From Aromatoleum anaerobium (GTDB taxonomy: Bacteria > Pseudomonadota > Gammaproteobacteria > Burkholderiales > Rhodocyclaceae): a stretch of 64,000 nt of DNA. A program made the translations under genes and the position numbers. Within the stretch, counting starts at the first letter, position 1. Each line of letters starts with the position of its first letter. The notes beneath the pieces were generated by a model. It had not been told where the DNA came from, did no database searches, and saw nothing but the letters and a program-made list of their open reading frames with translations. Positions 17,992 to 30,492 of this stretch are shown in pieces. The stretch is taken from contig NZ_WTVG02000035.1 of the NCBI RefSeq assembly GCF_012910705.2, forward strand, positions 186,001-250,000, given 5' to 3'.

Positions 17992-19011
17992 TCAACCGAG
18001 CCGGAAGACCGGCATCAGCCGGCCCGTCACGACGCCCGCGTGATTGCGGATTTCAGCGTCGCGCCATTGCAGCAGGGGTCTGGGGTCGGGCGGCAGCAGG
18101 CCGAGCTGCTCGAGCACCGCGTAGGTTGCGACCCGTACCGCCCGCGGGGCGCCGTCCGCGATCTTGAGCGCGATGCCGATGCCGCGGCTTGCGATGCCGA
18201 GCGCCTGCACCCCTTCGGCGCCGCCCTTCGCGACCCGATCTCCCGGGGCGCCCTGCATCAGGATCAGGTCACCGCGCCGTTCACCCGACACCATCCCGGG
18301 GTGAGCGGTCATCGCATTGAAAAGCGTGCCGAGATCGGCTGCCGGGCCGGCGTCTTCACCGGGCGCTGCGAGCCGCGCATAGGCGTACGCGAGCCGTGCA
18401 AGCGGAAGCGCGTAATTCGGCGCGCCGCAGCCGTCCGTGCCGGCGACGAACTCGTTCTCGCCGCAATCGAGAAACCCGGCGAGCGCGCGCCGGATGGCTT
18501 GCTGTAGCGGGTGGTCCGCGTCGAGATAGGTCTCGCATGGCTCGTCGTGCAGGCGGCACCACGCGAGAAAACCGGCGTGCTTGCCGGAGCAGTTGTGATG
18601 CAGCGGCGTCGCCGGCAGGGCGGGCGGAACGGGAATGCCGCTCGCAGCGTAAAAAAGCGGCGCATGCGAACCGCACTGCAGGTCGCGCTCGCTGCAGCCG
18701 ACCCGCGCGAGCATGTCGGCGACGGCCGCGACGTGGCGCGGCTCGCCGGAGTGGCTCGCGCACATCAGTGCGATCTGTTCCGGCGAGAAGCCGAAGCGGC
18801 CCGGGCCACCGTCGGCGACGAAGGGAAGCGCTTGGAACGGCTTCAGCGTCGAGCGCGTGAACACCGGGAAATCGACGTCGCCGGCACTGCAGACGAGGCT
18901 GCCCGTCGCGCTCGCGACTGCGATCGAGCCGTAATGCACGGACTCGACCGCAGCGCCCCGGGTCGCGACGACGAGCGGCACGTGCCGCGGAAGCGGTGTC
19001 GTTTCGTTCAT
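17992..19011 (-). CDS. Asparaginase of the Rhizobium-type (asparaginase II family)
   Basis: A 339-residue protein matching the PF06089 asparaginases related to Rhizobium etli AnsA rather than the E. coli type. Key stretches are STLKPFQALPFV, ASHSGEPRHVAAV, HHNCSGKHAGFLAWC and TDGCGAPNYALPLARLAYAYA. It should hydrolyse L-asparagine to aspartate and ammonia in the cytoplasm. Its start is 16 bp after the metH stop on the same strand, so the two may be co-transcribed. Confidence 0.88.
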   Translation of the reverse strand: MNETTPLPRHVPLVVATRGAAVESVHYGSIAVASATGSLVCSAGDVDFPVFTRSTLKPFQALPFVADGGPGRFGFSPEQIALMCASHSGEPRHVAAVADMLARVGCSERDLQCGSHAPLFYAASGIPVPPALPATPLHHNCSGKHAGFLAWCRLHDEPCETYLDADHPLQQAIRRALAGFLDCGENEFVAGTDGCGAPNYALPLARLAYAYARLAAPGEDAGPAADLGTLFNAMTAHPGMVSGERRGDLILMQGAPGDRVAKGGAEGVQALGIASRGIGIALKIADGAPRAVRVATYAVLEQLGLLPPDPRPLLQWRDAEIRNHAGVVTGRLMPVFRLG

Positions 19012-19027
19012 CGAGGCGACACGGAGC

Positions 19028-22858
<3,831 letters not shown>

Positions 22859-22950
22859 GGTTCTACCTCGGTCGTGCGGGTGGGTCACTGCGAAACACGC
22901 CGGGCAGACGCCGCAAAAGCAAACGGCGCGGCAAACCCGGCTGATGGTTT

Positions 22951-23026
22951 GCGAGCGCCGTTGTTCGGTTGCTGAGCCTGGCCCCGGGAATCACAATCCG
23001 TCGCGGGTCGCAGCGCTCCTCAGCAA
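22951..23026 (-). promoter_or_regulatory. S-adenosylhomocysteine (SAH) riboswitch before metH
   Basis: On the minus strand the leader reads GCTGAGGAGCGCTGCGAC, then GGCCAGGCTCAGC and AACGGCGCTC. These are the conserved blocks of the SAH riboswitch. GCTGAG pairs with CTCAGC for helix P1, and GAGCGC pairs with GCGCTC for the pseudoknot. The element ends about 93 bases before the metH ATG. SAH riboswitches turn on SAH recycling and methionine-cycle genes when SAH accumulates, which fits metH. Confidence 0.92.
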
Positions 23027-23348
23027 GGAGGTGATTCTAGGGAATTTGCCGCAGCGTGCCAAGGCAGCTCATGGGCGGATGCCCCCTGACCGGTGGCCGC
23101 GTCGTCGATCCGGATCACGCCGGAAAGCGTTCATCTGTCGCTTGCCCCGCGATCAGCCGGAGGCGACGCGATTCGGCCTCCGGAGCGGCTGGTGGCTAGT
23201 CTTCCACGCCGCCACACAACTTGATCACGCGTTGAATTATTTTTCGCGTGAAAGGAATTCCTTCACGCCAATTTATATTGTATACAGTAGAATTGTTTAA
23301 TTTCAACAAAAATGACGTCTGTCGAAAATAAAATATTTAAATATAAAA
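23027..23348. other. Border of the AT-rich island, no gene seen
   Basis: Base composition changes here from GC-rich to strongly AT-rich at about 23220. A near-perfect palindrome, GCGTGAAAGGAATTCCTTCACGC at one base short of symmetry, lies at 23246-23268 and could be an operator or terminator for the cassette downstream. No coding frame is credible. Confidence 0.4.
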
Positions 23349-23756
23349 ATGCAAAACAACCTCAGAATACTAGAAGCGTTTGCTTGTATGTTAGTTTATT
23401 TAATGATGCAGAATGCGACTTACGCTCAAGTCTCTCCCAAGTCGATCCCGACGGCATCTCAATATACAGCTCCTTACACACTACCTCTGACTGAAGAAGA
23501 GCTTGAGAATAGTTATCGGAAAGCTCTCATAATTGAAACAATTCGAAATCCATTTTCAGCAGCTCTCCGTGCTAGTGCAAATGAAATATCTGCTTCGGTG
23601 TATTGTATGATTGCATATATTGCAGAAAAATCAACACATTATGAGCGGTCGATTATCTTTTACAAGACAGCTGAAAGACTAAAGCGAGACGCTGGCGATC
23701 TCAGAGCTTGTGAATCTTTCGTTCACGCGACCCGCTGGTCACGCAAGCGGTTCTGA
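23349..23756 (+). CDS. Small exported helical protein, 3' end replaced by an IS
   Basis: The frame encodes a signal-like start (FACMLVYLMMQNATYAQ) and a helical, TPR-like region (IAYIAEKSTHYERSIIFYKTAERL). Codon use is AT-rich, unlike the surrounding genes. The last 16 codons lie in an IS1182-type element inserted at 23705. Removing the element and one CTCAG copy joins codon 118 to 25226, giving an end RRAQ with stop at 25236-25238, a native protein of 122 residues. The present product is 135 residues with a foreign tail. Function unknown; first gene of a three-gene cassette. Confidence 0.6.
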   Translation: MQNNLRILEAFACMLVYLMMQNATYAQVSPKSIPTASQYTAPYTLPLTEEELENSYRKALIIETIRNPFSAALRASANEISASVYCMIAYIAEKSTHYERSIIFYKTAERLKRDAGDLRACESFVHATRWSRKRF

Positions 23757-25220
23757 CGCCGTGGCGCCGGGCGGGATATGTGTTTTGCATCGTTTGTGCC
23801 GCTATAGCCTGCTCATCTGACCAGTTTCCGCCGATTTTTCGCCCTCAAGCCCCGATTCCGGGGATTGTGGACGCACCTGTCCCTATCCCGAGCAACTCCG
23901 GCGCGAGGGCGGCCATGCGCATCAGGTTGTGCGCCAGGGCAAACATCAGCATCACGCACTTGACCTTGGCCAGCCCGCGCACCCGAAACTGCAGCAAGCC
24001 GCGGTTGCGCGCCTGCGCATTGACGCATTCGGCGGTGGCCGCGCGCCGCTTGTAGATGGCCTTGGCCTCGTCGGTGCCCATGCGCTGCCGCCAGTCCGCC
24101 ACCGCAGCGCTGTCGCCGAGCTTGGGCTGGTGGGGATCGACCGTTTTGTCCTTGGGCGCGGGCACCGGGCCATACACGACCGTGTGCTCGGCGGCGCGCT
24201 CGATCTGTTCGTGGCCGACGAAGCCACCATCGACCAGCCAGGCGTCGGGCGCCTGGCCACAGCGCGCGGTGACCTGCTCGAGCATCGGCACCAGCTGCCC
24301 CTGGTCGCTGCCGACGGTGGCCACTTCGACGCCGACGATCACCAGACTGTCGGCATCCGAGGCCAGTTGCGGGTTGTAGGCGGGCCGAAAGCCGCCGTCG
24401 CCCATCTTCATCACCGTCGCCTCAGCATCGGTCATCGATGCGCGCGCCTCAGCCGCCTTCTTGCCTTGCCGCTGCTTGATCGCTTCGATCTCGGGCAGCC
24501 TTGAGAGCGCCTGCTCCAGCCGCGCTTCACGTTCCTTGGCCGCCCGCAGCCGCGCCGCTTGCCGTGCCCGTTCGGCCTGCGCCGGGTCGGCTTCGAGCTC
24601 GGCCTTGAGCCGGCTCACCTGCCCACGCGCCGCCTCCAGGTAAGCTTCGAGCTTCTCGTGCCGGCGGAACGAGCCCGCCCCGGCGCTCGCCCGCACCCGC
24701 ATGCCATCCTGCGCCACCTGACGCAGCTTGACCACGCCAGCGGCCATCAGACTGGCGATGCTCACCGAGAGCAACTCGTCGAGCGCCTCGCCGTGGTCCT
24801 TGCGAAAGTCCGACAAGGTGTGGTGATTGACCTGAACGCCCCCGCACAACCAGCGGTAGGCATCGTGCGATTCGATCAGTCGCGACACTGCCCGCGCGCT
24901 GCCCACCCCGTCGAGGGTGGCGTACAGCCACAGCGCCAGCAAGATCTCGGGCGCGATCGCCGCCCGTCCCACGCCACCGTCGACCGCACGAATGCCCGCG
25001 TAGAACCGCGTCAGATCCTGCCGTTCGACATAGGCCCACACCAGCCGCGCCCGATGTCCTGCCGGCAGCAGCGACTCCAGGTCGCTCGCCCGAAACTCCA
25101 TCTGCCCCCGGTTGGGCAACAACACCCGTGCTCGCGTCTTCATCAGCTGTGCAGTCCAGTTCCAATCTCAAGCAGCAATTATACTAAATGCATATATCAT
25201 GCCGGAAATTTTCACAGCCT
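23705..25220 (-). mobile_element. IS1182-type insertion sequence, copy 1
   Basis: The 1516-bp element has imperfect terminal repeats (AGCTTGTGAA at the left, TTCACAGCCT at the right) and is flanked by CTCAG at 23700-23704 and 25221-25225. It contains one transposase gene on the minus strand. The boundaries agree with copy 2 at 38093-39609, which has CTGAG duplicates. It inserted near the 3' end of a small gene. Confidence 0.88.
23845..25143 (-). CDS. IS1182-family transposase, copy 1
   Basis: A 432-residue transposase with an N-terminal DUF772-like domain (LVWAYVERQDLTRFYAGIR, HTLSDFRKDHGEALDELL), a charged coiled-coil insert (residues about 165-225) and a C-terminal DDE domain (YNPQLASDADSLVIVGVEV, DAWLVDGGFVGHEQI, KRRAATAECVNAQARNRGL). 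It is about 93% similar to copy 2 and appears full length, so it could be active. Confidence 0.92.
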   Translation of the reverse strand: MKTRARVLLPNRGQMEFRASDLESLLPAGHRARLVWAYVERQDLTRFYAGIRAVDGGVGRAAIAPEILLALWLYATLDGVGSARAVSRLIESHDAYRWLCGGVQVNHHTLSDFRKDHGEALDELLSVSIASLMAAGVVKLRQVAQDGMRVRASAGAGSFRRHEKLEAYLEAARGQVSRLKAELEADPAQAERARQAARLRAAKEREARLEQALSRLPEIEAIKQRQGKKAAEARASMTDAEATVMKMGDGGFRPAYNPQLASDADSLVIVGVEVATVGSDQGQLVPMLEQVTARCGQAPDAWLVDGGFVGHEQIERAAEHTVVYGPVPAPKDKTVDPHQPKLGDSAAVADWRQRMGTDEAKAIYKRRAATAECVNAQARNRGLLQFRVRGLAKVKCVMLMFALAHNLMRMAALAPELLGIGTGASTIPGIGA

Positions 25221-25263
25221 CTCAGACGTGCGCAATGATGATAAATAGCCAACGAGGTGCTGA

Positions 25264-25680
25264 ATGAGCGGGCAGGATTTCAAGTTATTGGTTATTTTAA
25301 TATTTGCCATTATTTTAATTCCGGCAACAATCCTCTCTATCGCGCGATTTGCTCTTGACCGATTTAATATCGACATTTCAGACGATCAAAGTGAACAGTC
25401 ATTGGTTTTGTTTTTTATTTTCGGTGTGTTTGCATACTCTTTATACTCGATATGGGATGATTCATTTCATATTGTGTACATAATTTCAAGAGCACTATTT
25501 ACTAGCATGGCAGTCTTTGCGCATGTAATAATCATCCGTATATCTTCTCTTGCAGTCGACAGAATGTTTTTCCAGCGTACCGCTCAAAATAGATTAGCAA
25601 CGGCTCTGCTGTACTATGGCGCCGCCATCATCTATTATTACTTATATAAAAACGACTTATTTATTCAACACGTGCATTAA
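25264..25680 (+). CDS. AT-rich polytopic membrane protein of unknown function
   Basis: A 138-residue protein with about four hydrophobic segments (LLVILIFAIILIPATILSIA, SLVLFFIFGVFAYSLYSI, SMAVFAHVIIIRISS, ATALLYYGAAIIYYYLY). A GAGGTG ribosome site lies just before ATG 25264. Before the upstream IS inserted, the previous gene ended 25 bp away, so these were probably one operon. Its base composition marks it as acquired. I do not recognise the family. Confidence 0.65.
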   Translation: MSGQDFKLLVILIFAIILIPATILSIARFALDRFNIDISDDQSEQSLVLFFIFGVFAYSLYSIWDDSFHIVYIISRALFTSMAVFAHVIIIRISSLAVDRMFFQRTAQNRLATALLYYGAAIIYYYLYKNDLFIQHVH

Positions 25681-25787
25681 AATAAAAATACGGACGGGAA
25701 ATCAAAATGAACAAGGAAGATGTTAAAATAATATCGGCTTTCATAATGGTCACGCAAGCTGCTGCAGCGCACTCAAGCGGTGACCTA

Positions 25788-26924
25788 GTGTTTAATTGCG
25801 TAAGTTAACAATAGTATTACGAAGCTGTGACCCGCGAACCTCTCGTTTGCGCCAGACGAATGGCGCTGCGTTTTCGTTGTAGGCGGCAGTGAAGGCATGG
25901 ATGGCCTCAATGAGTTGCTCGACGCTTCGGAAGCTCGCGTTGTTCAGCGTCTTTCGCTGGAAGATGCCGAACCAGATTTCGACTTGGTTGAGCCAGCTCG
26001 CACTGGTAGGCGTGAAGTGAAAGGTGACGTTCGGATGTGCGGCGAGCCAGTCCTCGTTCTTCTTGTGGGTGTTCAAGTTGTCCAGGATGACGTGGATCTG
26101 CCGGTCGACGGGCTGGTCGGCAACGACCTCGTCCATGAAGGCCTGGAAGTCGGCGCGCTTTTTAGTCTGCGTCGTCTTGCCTCGGATGACGCCGGTGGCG
26201 ACCTCCAATGCGGCGAACAAATTGACGGTGCCGTGCCGCTTGTAGGTGCTCTTCATTCCCTGGACGACCTTGCCACTGCTGGTCTGCACGTAGCCGCGCG
26301 CCCGCTCGAGGGCTTGAATCGAGGGCTTCTCGTCGACGCTGATCACCAGGGCGTTCTCGGGCGGGTTCAAGTACAGCCCGATTATGTCGGCCGCTTTGGC
26401 GGCAAACTCCGGGTCCGTGCTGACGCACCACGAACGGTGGCGCTGCAACTGGATGCCTTCCTTGCGCAGGATGCGCCACACCGCGTGATCGGACACGCTC
26501 AGCGCCTTGGCCAACGAGCCCCCGTCCCAGCTCGCCATGCCGGCCGGTGGCGGCAATTCGAGCTGCGCCAAGATTCGGTCGCGCAACTCGACGCCGTACT
26601 TGGCGGGCTTGCCGGGCCGGGGCGCGTCGCGAAGCCCTGCGATACCTTGCTCGGCAAAGCGTCGGCGCCACAGCCCGACCGTATTCGGTCGAACACCGAG
26701 CTCGCTGGCAACCTCGTCATTGCGCTTGCCATGCAGGCACGCCAGAACGATGCGCGCACGCTCGACCAGGCGAACCTCGCCGCTCCGACTTCGAGACAGA
26801 CGCTCAAGCTCCGACATCACTTCTGCCGGACACGACAACTCAACCGCCACTCGCGCCATGAGACCCCCTTGTGTCAAGCGAAGTGGGTATCATAATACTA
26901 TCTTGTATTAACGCAACTAAACAC
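25788..26924 (-). mobile_element. IS630-family insertion sequence, copy 1
   Basis: A 1137-bp element with terminal repeats GTGTTTAATTGCGT at the left and the near-complement ACGCAACTAAACAC at the right. It is flanked by the TA duplication typical of IS630 (25786-25787 and 26925-26926). It is nearly identical to copy 2 at 42348-43484, differing at four positions I can see. It interrupts a small gene. Confidence 0.95.
25792..26877 (-). CDS. IS630-family transposase, copy 1
   Basis: A 361-residue DDE transposase. It has an N-terminal helix-turn-helix region (NDEVASELGVRPNTVGLWRR) and a C-terminal catalytic domain with Asp in VISVDEKPSIQAL, Asp in HVILDNLNTHKK and Glu in SWLNQVEIWFG. The likely start is the internal MARVAVELSCPAE at 26859, though the frame opens at 26877. 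The protein is identical to that of copy 2, so both elements moved recently or exchange sequence. Confidence 0.95.
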   Translation of the reverse strand: MTQGGLMARVAVELSCPAEVMSELERLSRSRSGEVRLVERARIVLACLHGKRNDEVASELGVRPNTVGLWRRRFAEQGIAGLRDAPRPGKPAKYGVELRDRILAQLELPPPAGMASWDGGSLAKALSVSDHAVWRILRKEGIQLQRHRSWCVSTDPEFAAKAADIIGLYLNPPENALVISVDEKPSIQALERARGYVQTSSGKVVQGMKSTYKRHGTVNLFAALEVATGVIRGKTTQTKKRADFQAFMDEVVADQPVDRQIHVILDNLNTHKKNEDWLAAHPNVTFHFTPTSASWLNQVEIWFGIFQRKTLNNASFRSVEQLIEAIHAFTAAYNENAAPFVWRKREVRGSQLRNTIVNLRN

Positions 26925-27344
26925 TAGCATTCGACGTAAGTCGATGTTTTTTTGTATATGCTCCAATAGTTCAGGTCGGGAAAAATATATCTCATCCGGA
27001 AATACATCGGTTTGGACAAGAGAGAATGAGCGCAATAAAGCCATACATTGATAGTAATATTGCGAATCCTCATTTAAAGAAGATTTTTGAAGACAATCTC
27101 GTGAGCAATAAAGTGCTCGGCAAAAAAATAGAAGTTACTTTATTGAAATCTATTTCACAGCGCGACGCAATCGGCTTTTCGTGGGTATTTCAAGAAGCAG
27201 TTACATGCGACCGAGAACTCGGAATAGCGACTACCTTTATACCGAAACTTTGACGTCGTTTTCCTGTTCCTTGAGCTGGCCCCAGCCGGAGAAAAACGCG
27301 GCGCCGAGCATTTAGTTCAGCTGTAGTGAGGTTATGCGTCTAGC

Positions 27345-28019
27345 TCAACGCAACCTCACATTGCGAACGGCGAAGTGTTCTGTCTTCTTGTACTCAGCAT
27401 CGAGGCCTTTGGGAAGCAAGCCGAGAACGACGTGTTTGAGTGCGGAACCTACGGCGCTTACACCTTGGGAGTCGCTGAAACCCCAAGTTGGGTCTTCGTC
27501 ATTCGCGGACTCCGCGAAGCGGAAGACAGTTTCAAAGAACCGTTCGATGCTCTGAATCGCATGATCCGTCTTCATCGCATCGAGCTGGCAGCAGATGGCA
27601 GATGAGAAATCGAAGTATGCGGCTTTGGCTGTCGAGTCGAATCGAGCGTTCGTGAGAAGCAACTCGCAACCACCGCCGTACTGCCAAGTTGTGCGTGATT
27701 CGATTTCTTTTCGCAGGGCGTTGAAGCTCTTTGCGCTGTATAGCCATGGGTCTGAACCAGGAATGTCGACCTCTATGTAGTCCTGGGTGGGGGGGTGAGG
27801 ATAGGTGTAGCCAACGAAGTAAAAATCAATGTGGTCTCCGGACCGAATGTGCCAGTCATTGAGTTGCGGAATGATCTCGGATTTTGCGAGCGGCGAATTC
27901 GGTCTGGCGAAAATGATCCCGACCATACGCGTTCGATACGATGGGTCACCGTCGTATCGGGACCGGAACCGCTCCGTCAGGCGTCTGATAAGTTCGTGGT
28001 AGTCAACAGCCGGTTGCAT
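27345..28019 (-). CDS. Hypothetical protein
   Basis: A 224-residue protein beginning MQPAVDYHELIRRLTERFRS, with no signal peptide or membrane segment. Notable stretches are FYFVGYTYPHPPTQDYIEVDIPG and QYGGGCELLLTNARFD. A GGGAAG sequence 7 bases upstream supports ATG 28019. I do not recognise a family. It lies among mobile elements and beside a toxin-antitoxin pair, in the variable part of the window. Confidence 0.6.
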   Translation of the reverse strand: MQPAVDYHELIRRLTERFRSRYDGDPSYRTRMVGIIFARPNSPLAKSEIIPQLNDWHIRSGDHIDFYFVGYTYPHPPTQDYIEVDIPGSDPWLYSAKSFNALRKEIESRTTWQYGGGCELLLTNARFDSTAKAAYFDFSSAICCQLDAMKTDHAIQSIERFFETVFRFAESANDEDPTWGFSDSQGVSAVGSALKHVVLGLLPKGLDAEYKKTEHFAVRNVRLR

Positions 28020-28392
28020 AGATCTTCCCAAGTTGCTCTAAGGCGCAACACATTCAAGGGCACCCCGAATAACCCGAGGATTTCAGCAAATCCAGCTGCA
28101 GCGCGATGACTGCGGCCGAATTCGGTTCAATTTCTCTGGCGAATCATCGCTTTTCCCGGCTGTGTCGCCCCGTTTCTGCTTCGAATCGCCTCTGGCCGCG
28201 GCGATTCGGCCCACTGCGGGCGTCAGAAGCATACCGTTATACATAAATTCTTTGGCATGAAATATATTCATATAAATCAATGCTTTGCCGATTTGCATAC
28301 TTTTTTCGCAAAATCTTGCGATGCTTCTGGTAAAAACAAGCACTTACGGAAGCCTGGCTTCATGCCATACGAGTTGCGTGTAACGCAATGCG
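28020..28392. other. Intergenic region between unknown gene and IS5 relic
   Basis: These 373 bp hold no credible coding frame. The part nearest 28390 probably includes the non-coding end of the decayed IS5-type element, but I cannot place its terminal repeat. Confidence 0.4.
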
Positions 28393-28700
28393 TCAGAAGG
28401 CCTCGATTCCGGCCTTCCTGAAATACACCAGCGGCTTCAGGTTGTAGATGGCCGCCATCATCGTCATCGCGAAGTTCGTCCGCGCCTGACCGATCGTGCG
28501 GATCAGTTTCCCCCCATCTGTTCGATGGCCGCAAACACGTGCTCGACGCGCGCACGGGTCTTGGCGATGCGTTGGTTGCGTCGCTGCTGGCATTCGGAAA
28601 GCGGCTTGTTGCGCTTGCCCTTTCTCTGGATCTGATTGCGAAAGCCGTTTGCCTTGAGCCCGCCTTCACGCGCGTCCGACGTGGGTCATGGGTCTTGCAA
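28393..28700 (-). pseudogene. Remnant of an IS5-family transposase, frameshifted
   Basis: On the minus strand one frame reads GLKANGFRNQIQRKGKRNK, then TRARVEHVFAAIEQMGG, and stops. The next frame continues KLIRTIGQARTNFAMTMMAAIYNLKPLVYF. Together they are the C-terminal third of an IS5-family transposase. The break lies in the G-run near 28515 and fits loss of one base. No N-terminal two-thirds are present. Confidence 0.8.
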
Positions 28701-28841
28701 TACAACATCCCGTCCTCCTTCCTCGAATTTTCACCATTCTCCCTACCGACTCAACTCGTGCGGAGACAGTGCTCAACGAGCGCCACCATCATTTGGCGGC
28801 TCGCGCAATTGCGTTCATACACGCGGCAGCTGCGTAGCGGC

Positions 28842-29330
28842 TTATTCCGTCCGATCGAAACCGGAATCCCGTGTCCCGAAAAGACGCAGATCGGTGATGA
28901 ATTCCTGCGGCTGCCCGATGCCGATTCTTGCAAACGACGGGTGCAGCGGGTTCAGCAGGTAGTTGGTTTCCGATGGAATCACAGCGCTCGGCACGGCCAG
29001 CACGGCGGCCGATTTCCGTTTGCCCCATTCGCTGCCGATGGCCTGCAACGGCTCGCGCGCCGCGAGACTGCGCCAGTCGCCGGGAAGGTCTTCGGCAACG
29101 ATGCGTTCGATCTTCAGGTTTTTCGGCAACGTGGCCGGGATCATGACGTAGCGGGCGCGCAGCGGTTCGTCCTGCACGAGCATTTCGAGCATCGCCAGCG
29201 ACTGGCTCCCCGCCGTGTACACCATCGGCGTGCCCTTGCGGTTCCAGCGTCCGCCGTACAAGCGGGCGCCCTCGCCCGAGAACGCGGTCTCCGCGAATCG
29301 TGCCGTAAGCAGCCGCCAGACCGTCAGCAT
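28842..29330 (-). CDS. RES-domain toxin
   Basis: A 162-residue RES-family toxin. Characterised members degrade NAD+ when free of antitoxin. The family residues are visible in YGGRWNRKGTPMVYTAGSQS (Arg, Tyr) followed by LAMLEMLV (Glu). Its ATG overlaps the antitoxin stop by one base (TGATG), so translation is coupled. Confidence 0.9.
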   Translation of the reverse strand: MLTVWRLLTARFAETAFSGEGARLYGGRWNRKGTPMVYTAGSQSLAMLEMLVQDEPLRARYVMIPATLPKNLKIERIVAEDLPGDWRSLAAREPLQAIGSEWGKRKSAAVLAVPSAVIPSETNYLLNPLHPSFARIGIGQPQEFITDLRLFGTRDSGFDRTE

Positions 29331-29785
29331 CAGGCGAAAACGCCGTGCTCGATCCGACCCAGTGTATCCAGCACGCTTTCCGCGCCGATGTCCGTGTCCA
29401 TCAGCGAAAGCGGGATAAGCCCGGCAAGCGCCGCGTTCGGGGATTTCAGCCAGTTCAGGGCGGCGTCCAGATCCTCGAAGACCGCTTCGGCGCGTTCGAC
29501 CACGCGGGCCAGACGAACCAGCCTGGCCGATTCCTCGCTGTTGAGCGTGCCCTCCCGCTTGCGCCGGGCCAGGGTGCGCTCCGGGATGCCTAATGCCGCC
29601 GCAAGCTCGGCCTGCGTTACGCGCAGGGTTTTCGTCACCGCATCGACTGCTGCCGAGGAAATTCCCCGGCGAATGACCGCCACCCAGTCGAGCGCGGTAC
29701 GTGGCTTCGCGTGCAGCACGCCGTTGCCGCCGAGCAGCGATTCGATCGAGTGACCGGCGGGGATGGTGGCTGCGCTTGATGTCAT
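29330..29785 (-). CDS. Xre/ParS-type antitoxin (DUF2384)
   Basis: A 151-residue antitoxin partner of the RES toxin. It has an Xre-like helix-turn-helix (LRVTQAELAAALGIPERTLARRK) and a C-terminal DUF2384 region (RLVRLARVVERAEAVFED, ALNWLKSPNAALAGLIPLSLMDT). It neutralises the toxin and represses the operon. The start may be ATG 29785 or ATG 29797, which is 12 bases upstream. Confidence 0.9.
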   Translation of the reverse strand: MTSSAATIPAGHSIESLLGGNGVLHAKPRTALDWVAVIRRGISSAAVDAVTKTLRVTQAELAAALGIPERTLARRKREGTLNSEESARLVRLARVVERAEAVFEDLDAALNWLKSPNAALAGLIPLSLMDTDIGAESVLDTLGRIEHGVFA

Positions 29786-29799
29786 GCTTGCACCCATTT

Positions 29800-29838
29800 A
29801 TTGCCAACTGGCATCCAGTATAGGCAATATTGGCACAG
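29800..29838 (-). promoter_or_regulatory. Operator and promoter of the Xre/RES operon
   Basis: Two related palindromes lie immediately upstream of the antitoxin start: TTGCCAACTGGCA at 29801-29813 and GGCAATATTGGCAC at 29823-29836. On the minus strand TATACT sits between them as a possible -10 box. The arrangement suggests autorepression by the antitoxin. Confidence 0.6.
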
Positions 29839-30035
29839 CCTGCGATTTCGACCACGCAATCATCAGGCCGCAGCCTGGGCACGTCACGCCGCGCGCATCC
29901 TCCCGCTCAATCAACTGTCCTGCATCAACTCCCGGTGCATGTGTTATTGCAAGACCTGGCCCCATCGTCCCCTGCGGATCACGCCGGCGCACATGCCCGC
30001 CACATCCCGTTACAATCGCCGCAAAGGAGGGCGCC

Positions 30036-30479
30036 ATGAATATCGAATGGTGGCAGTGGACGGTCGCAGGCATCGTGCTGATTCTCGCCGAACTGGCGAT
30101 CCCGTCCTTCTTCGTGATCTGGTTCGGCGTCGCCGCCCTCGTGATGGCGCTCGTCGTGCTCGCCGCGCCGGCGCTCACGCTTACGACCCAGCTCGCGCTG
30201 TGGACCGCGCTCTCGCTCGCGATGGTCGCGCTGTGGTTCCGCGTGTTCAAACCCGGCTTTCACAAGACCCGCATCGGCACCTCCGCCGGCGAGGTCATCG
30301 GCGAGGTCGGCCTGCTCGTCGGCGCGGTTGCGCCGTTCCAGCGCGGCCGGGTGCGCTTCCAGCGCCCGGTGCTGGGCGCCGAGGAATGGGTATGCCTCGC
30401 CGAGAGCGAGATTCCCGCCGGCGAGCGCGTGCGCGTCGTCGCGGTCGAAGGCAGTTTCCTGAAAGTCGTCCAAGCCTGA
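30036..30479 (+). CDS. NfeD-like membrane protein
   Basis: A 147-residue protein with two to three N-terminal membrane helices (AGIVLILAELAIPSFFVIWFG, LALWTALSLAMVALWF) and a C-terminal OB-fold-like NfeD domain (GEVGLLVGAVAPFQRGRVRF, AGERVRVVAVEGSFLKV). NfeD proteins form membrane complexes with stomatin-like partners. The partner gene follows 13 bp later. AAAGGAGG precedes ATG 30036. Confidence 0.9.
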   Translation: MNIEWWQWTVAGIVLILAELAIPSFFVIWFGVAALVMALVVLAAPALTLTTQLALWTALSLAMVALWFRVFKPGFHKTRIGTSAGEVIGEVGLLVGAVAPFQRGRVRFQRPVLGAEEWVCLAESEIPAGERVRVVAVEGSFLKVVQA

Positions 30480-30492
30480 GCAAGGGGGTTCC

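Larger units (their letters stand above)
25707..27253 (+). pseudogene. Small AT-rich gene split by an IS630 element
   Basis: Codons 25707-25787 (MNKEDVKIISAFIMVTQAA onwards) run into the IS630 element. The same frame resumes at 26927 (AFDVSRCFFVYAPIVQVG) and continues to the stop at 27251-27253. Deleting the element and one TA copy gives an uninterrupted 135-residue protein with a possible signal-like start and two cysteines. The 75-codon distal part could be translated from ATG 27026, after GACAAGAGAG, but would lack the start. It is the third gene of the cassette. Function unknown. Confidence 0.75.
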
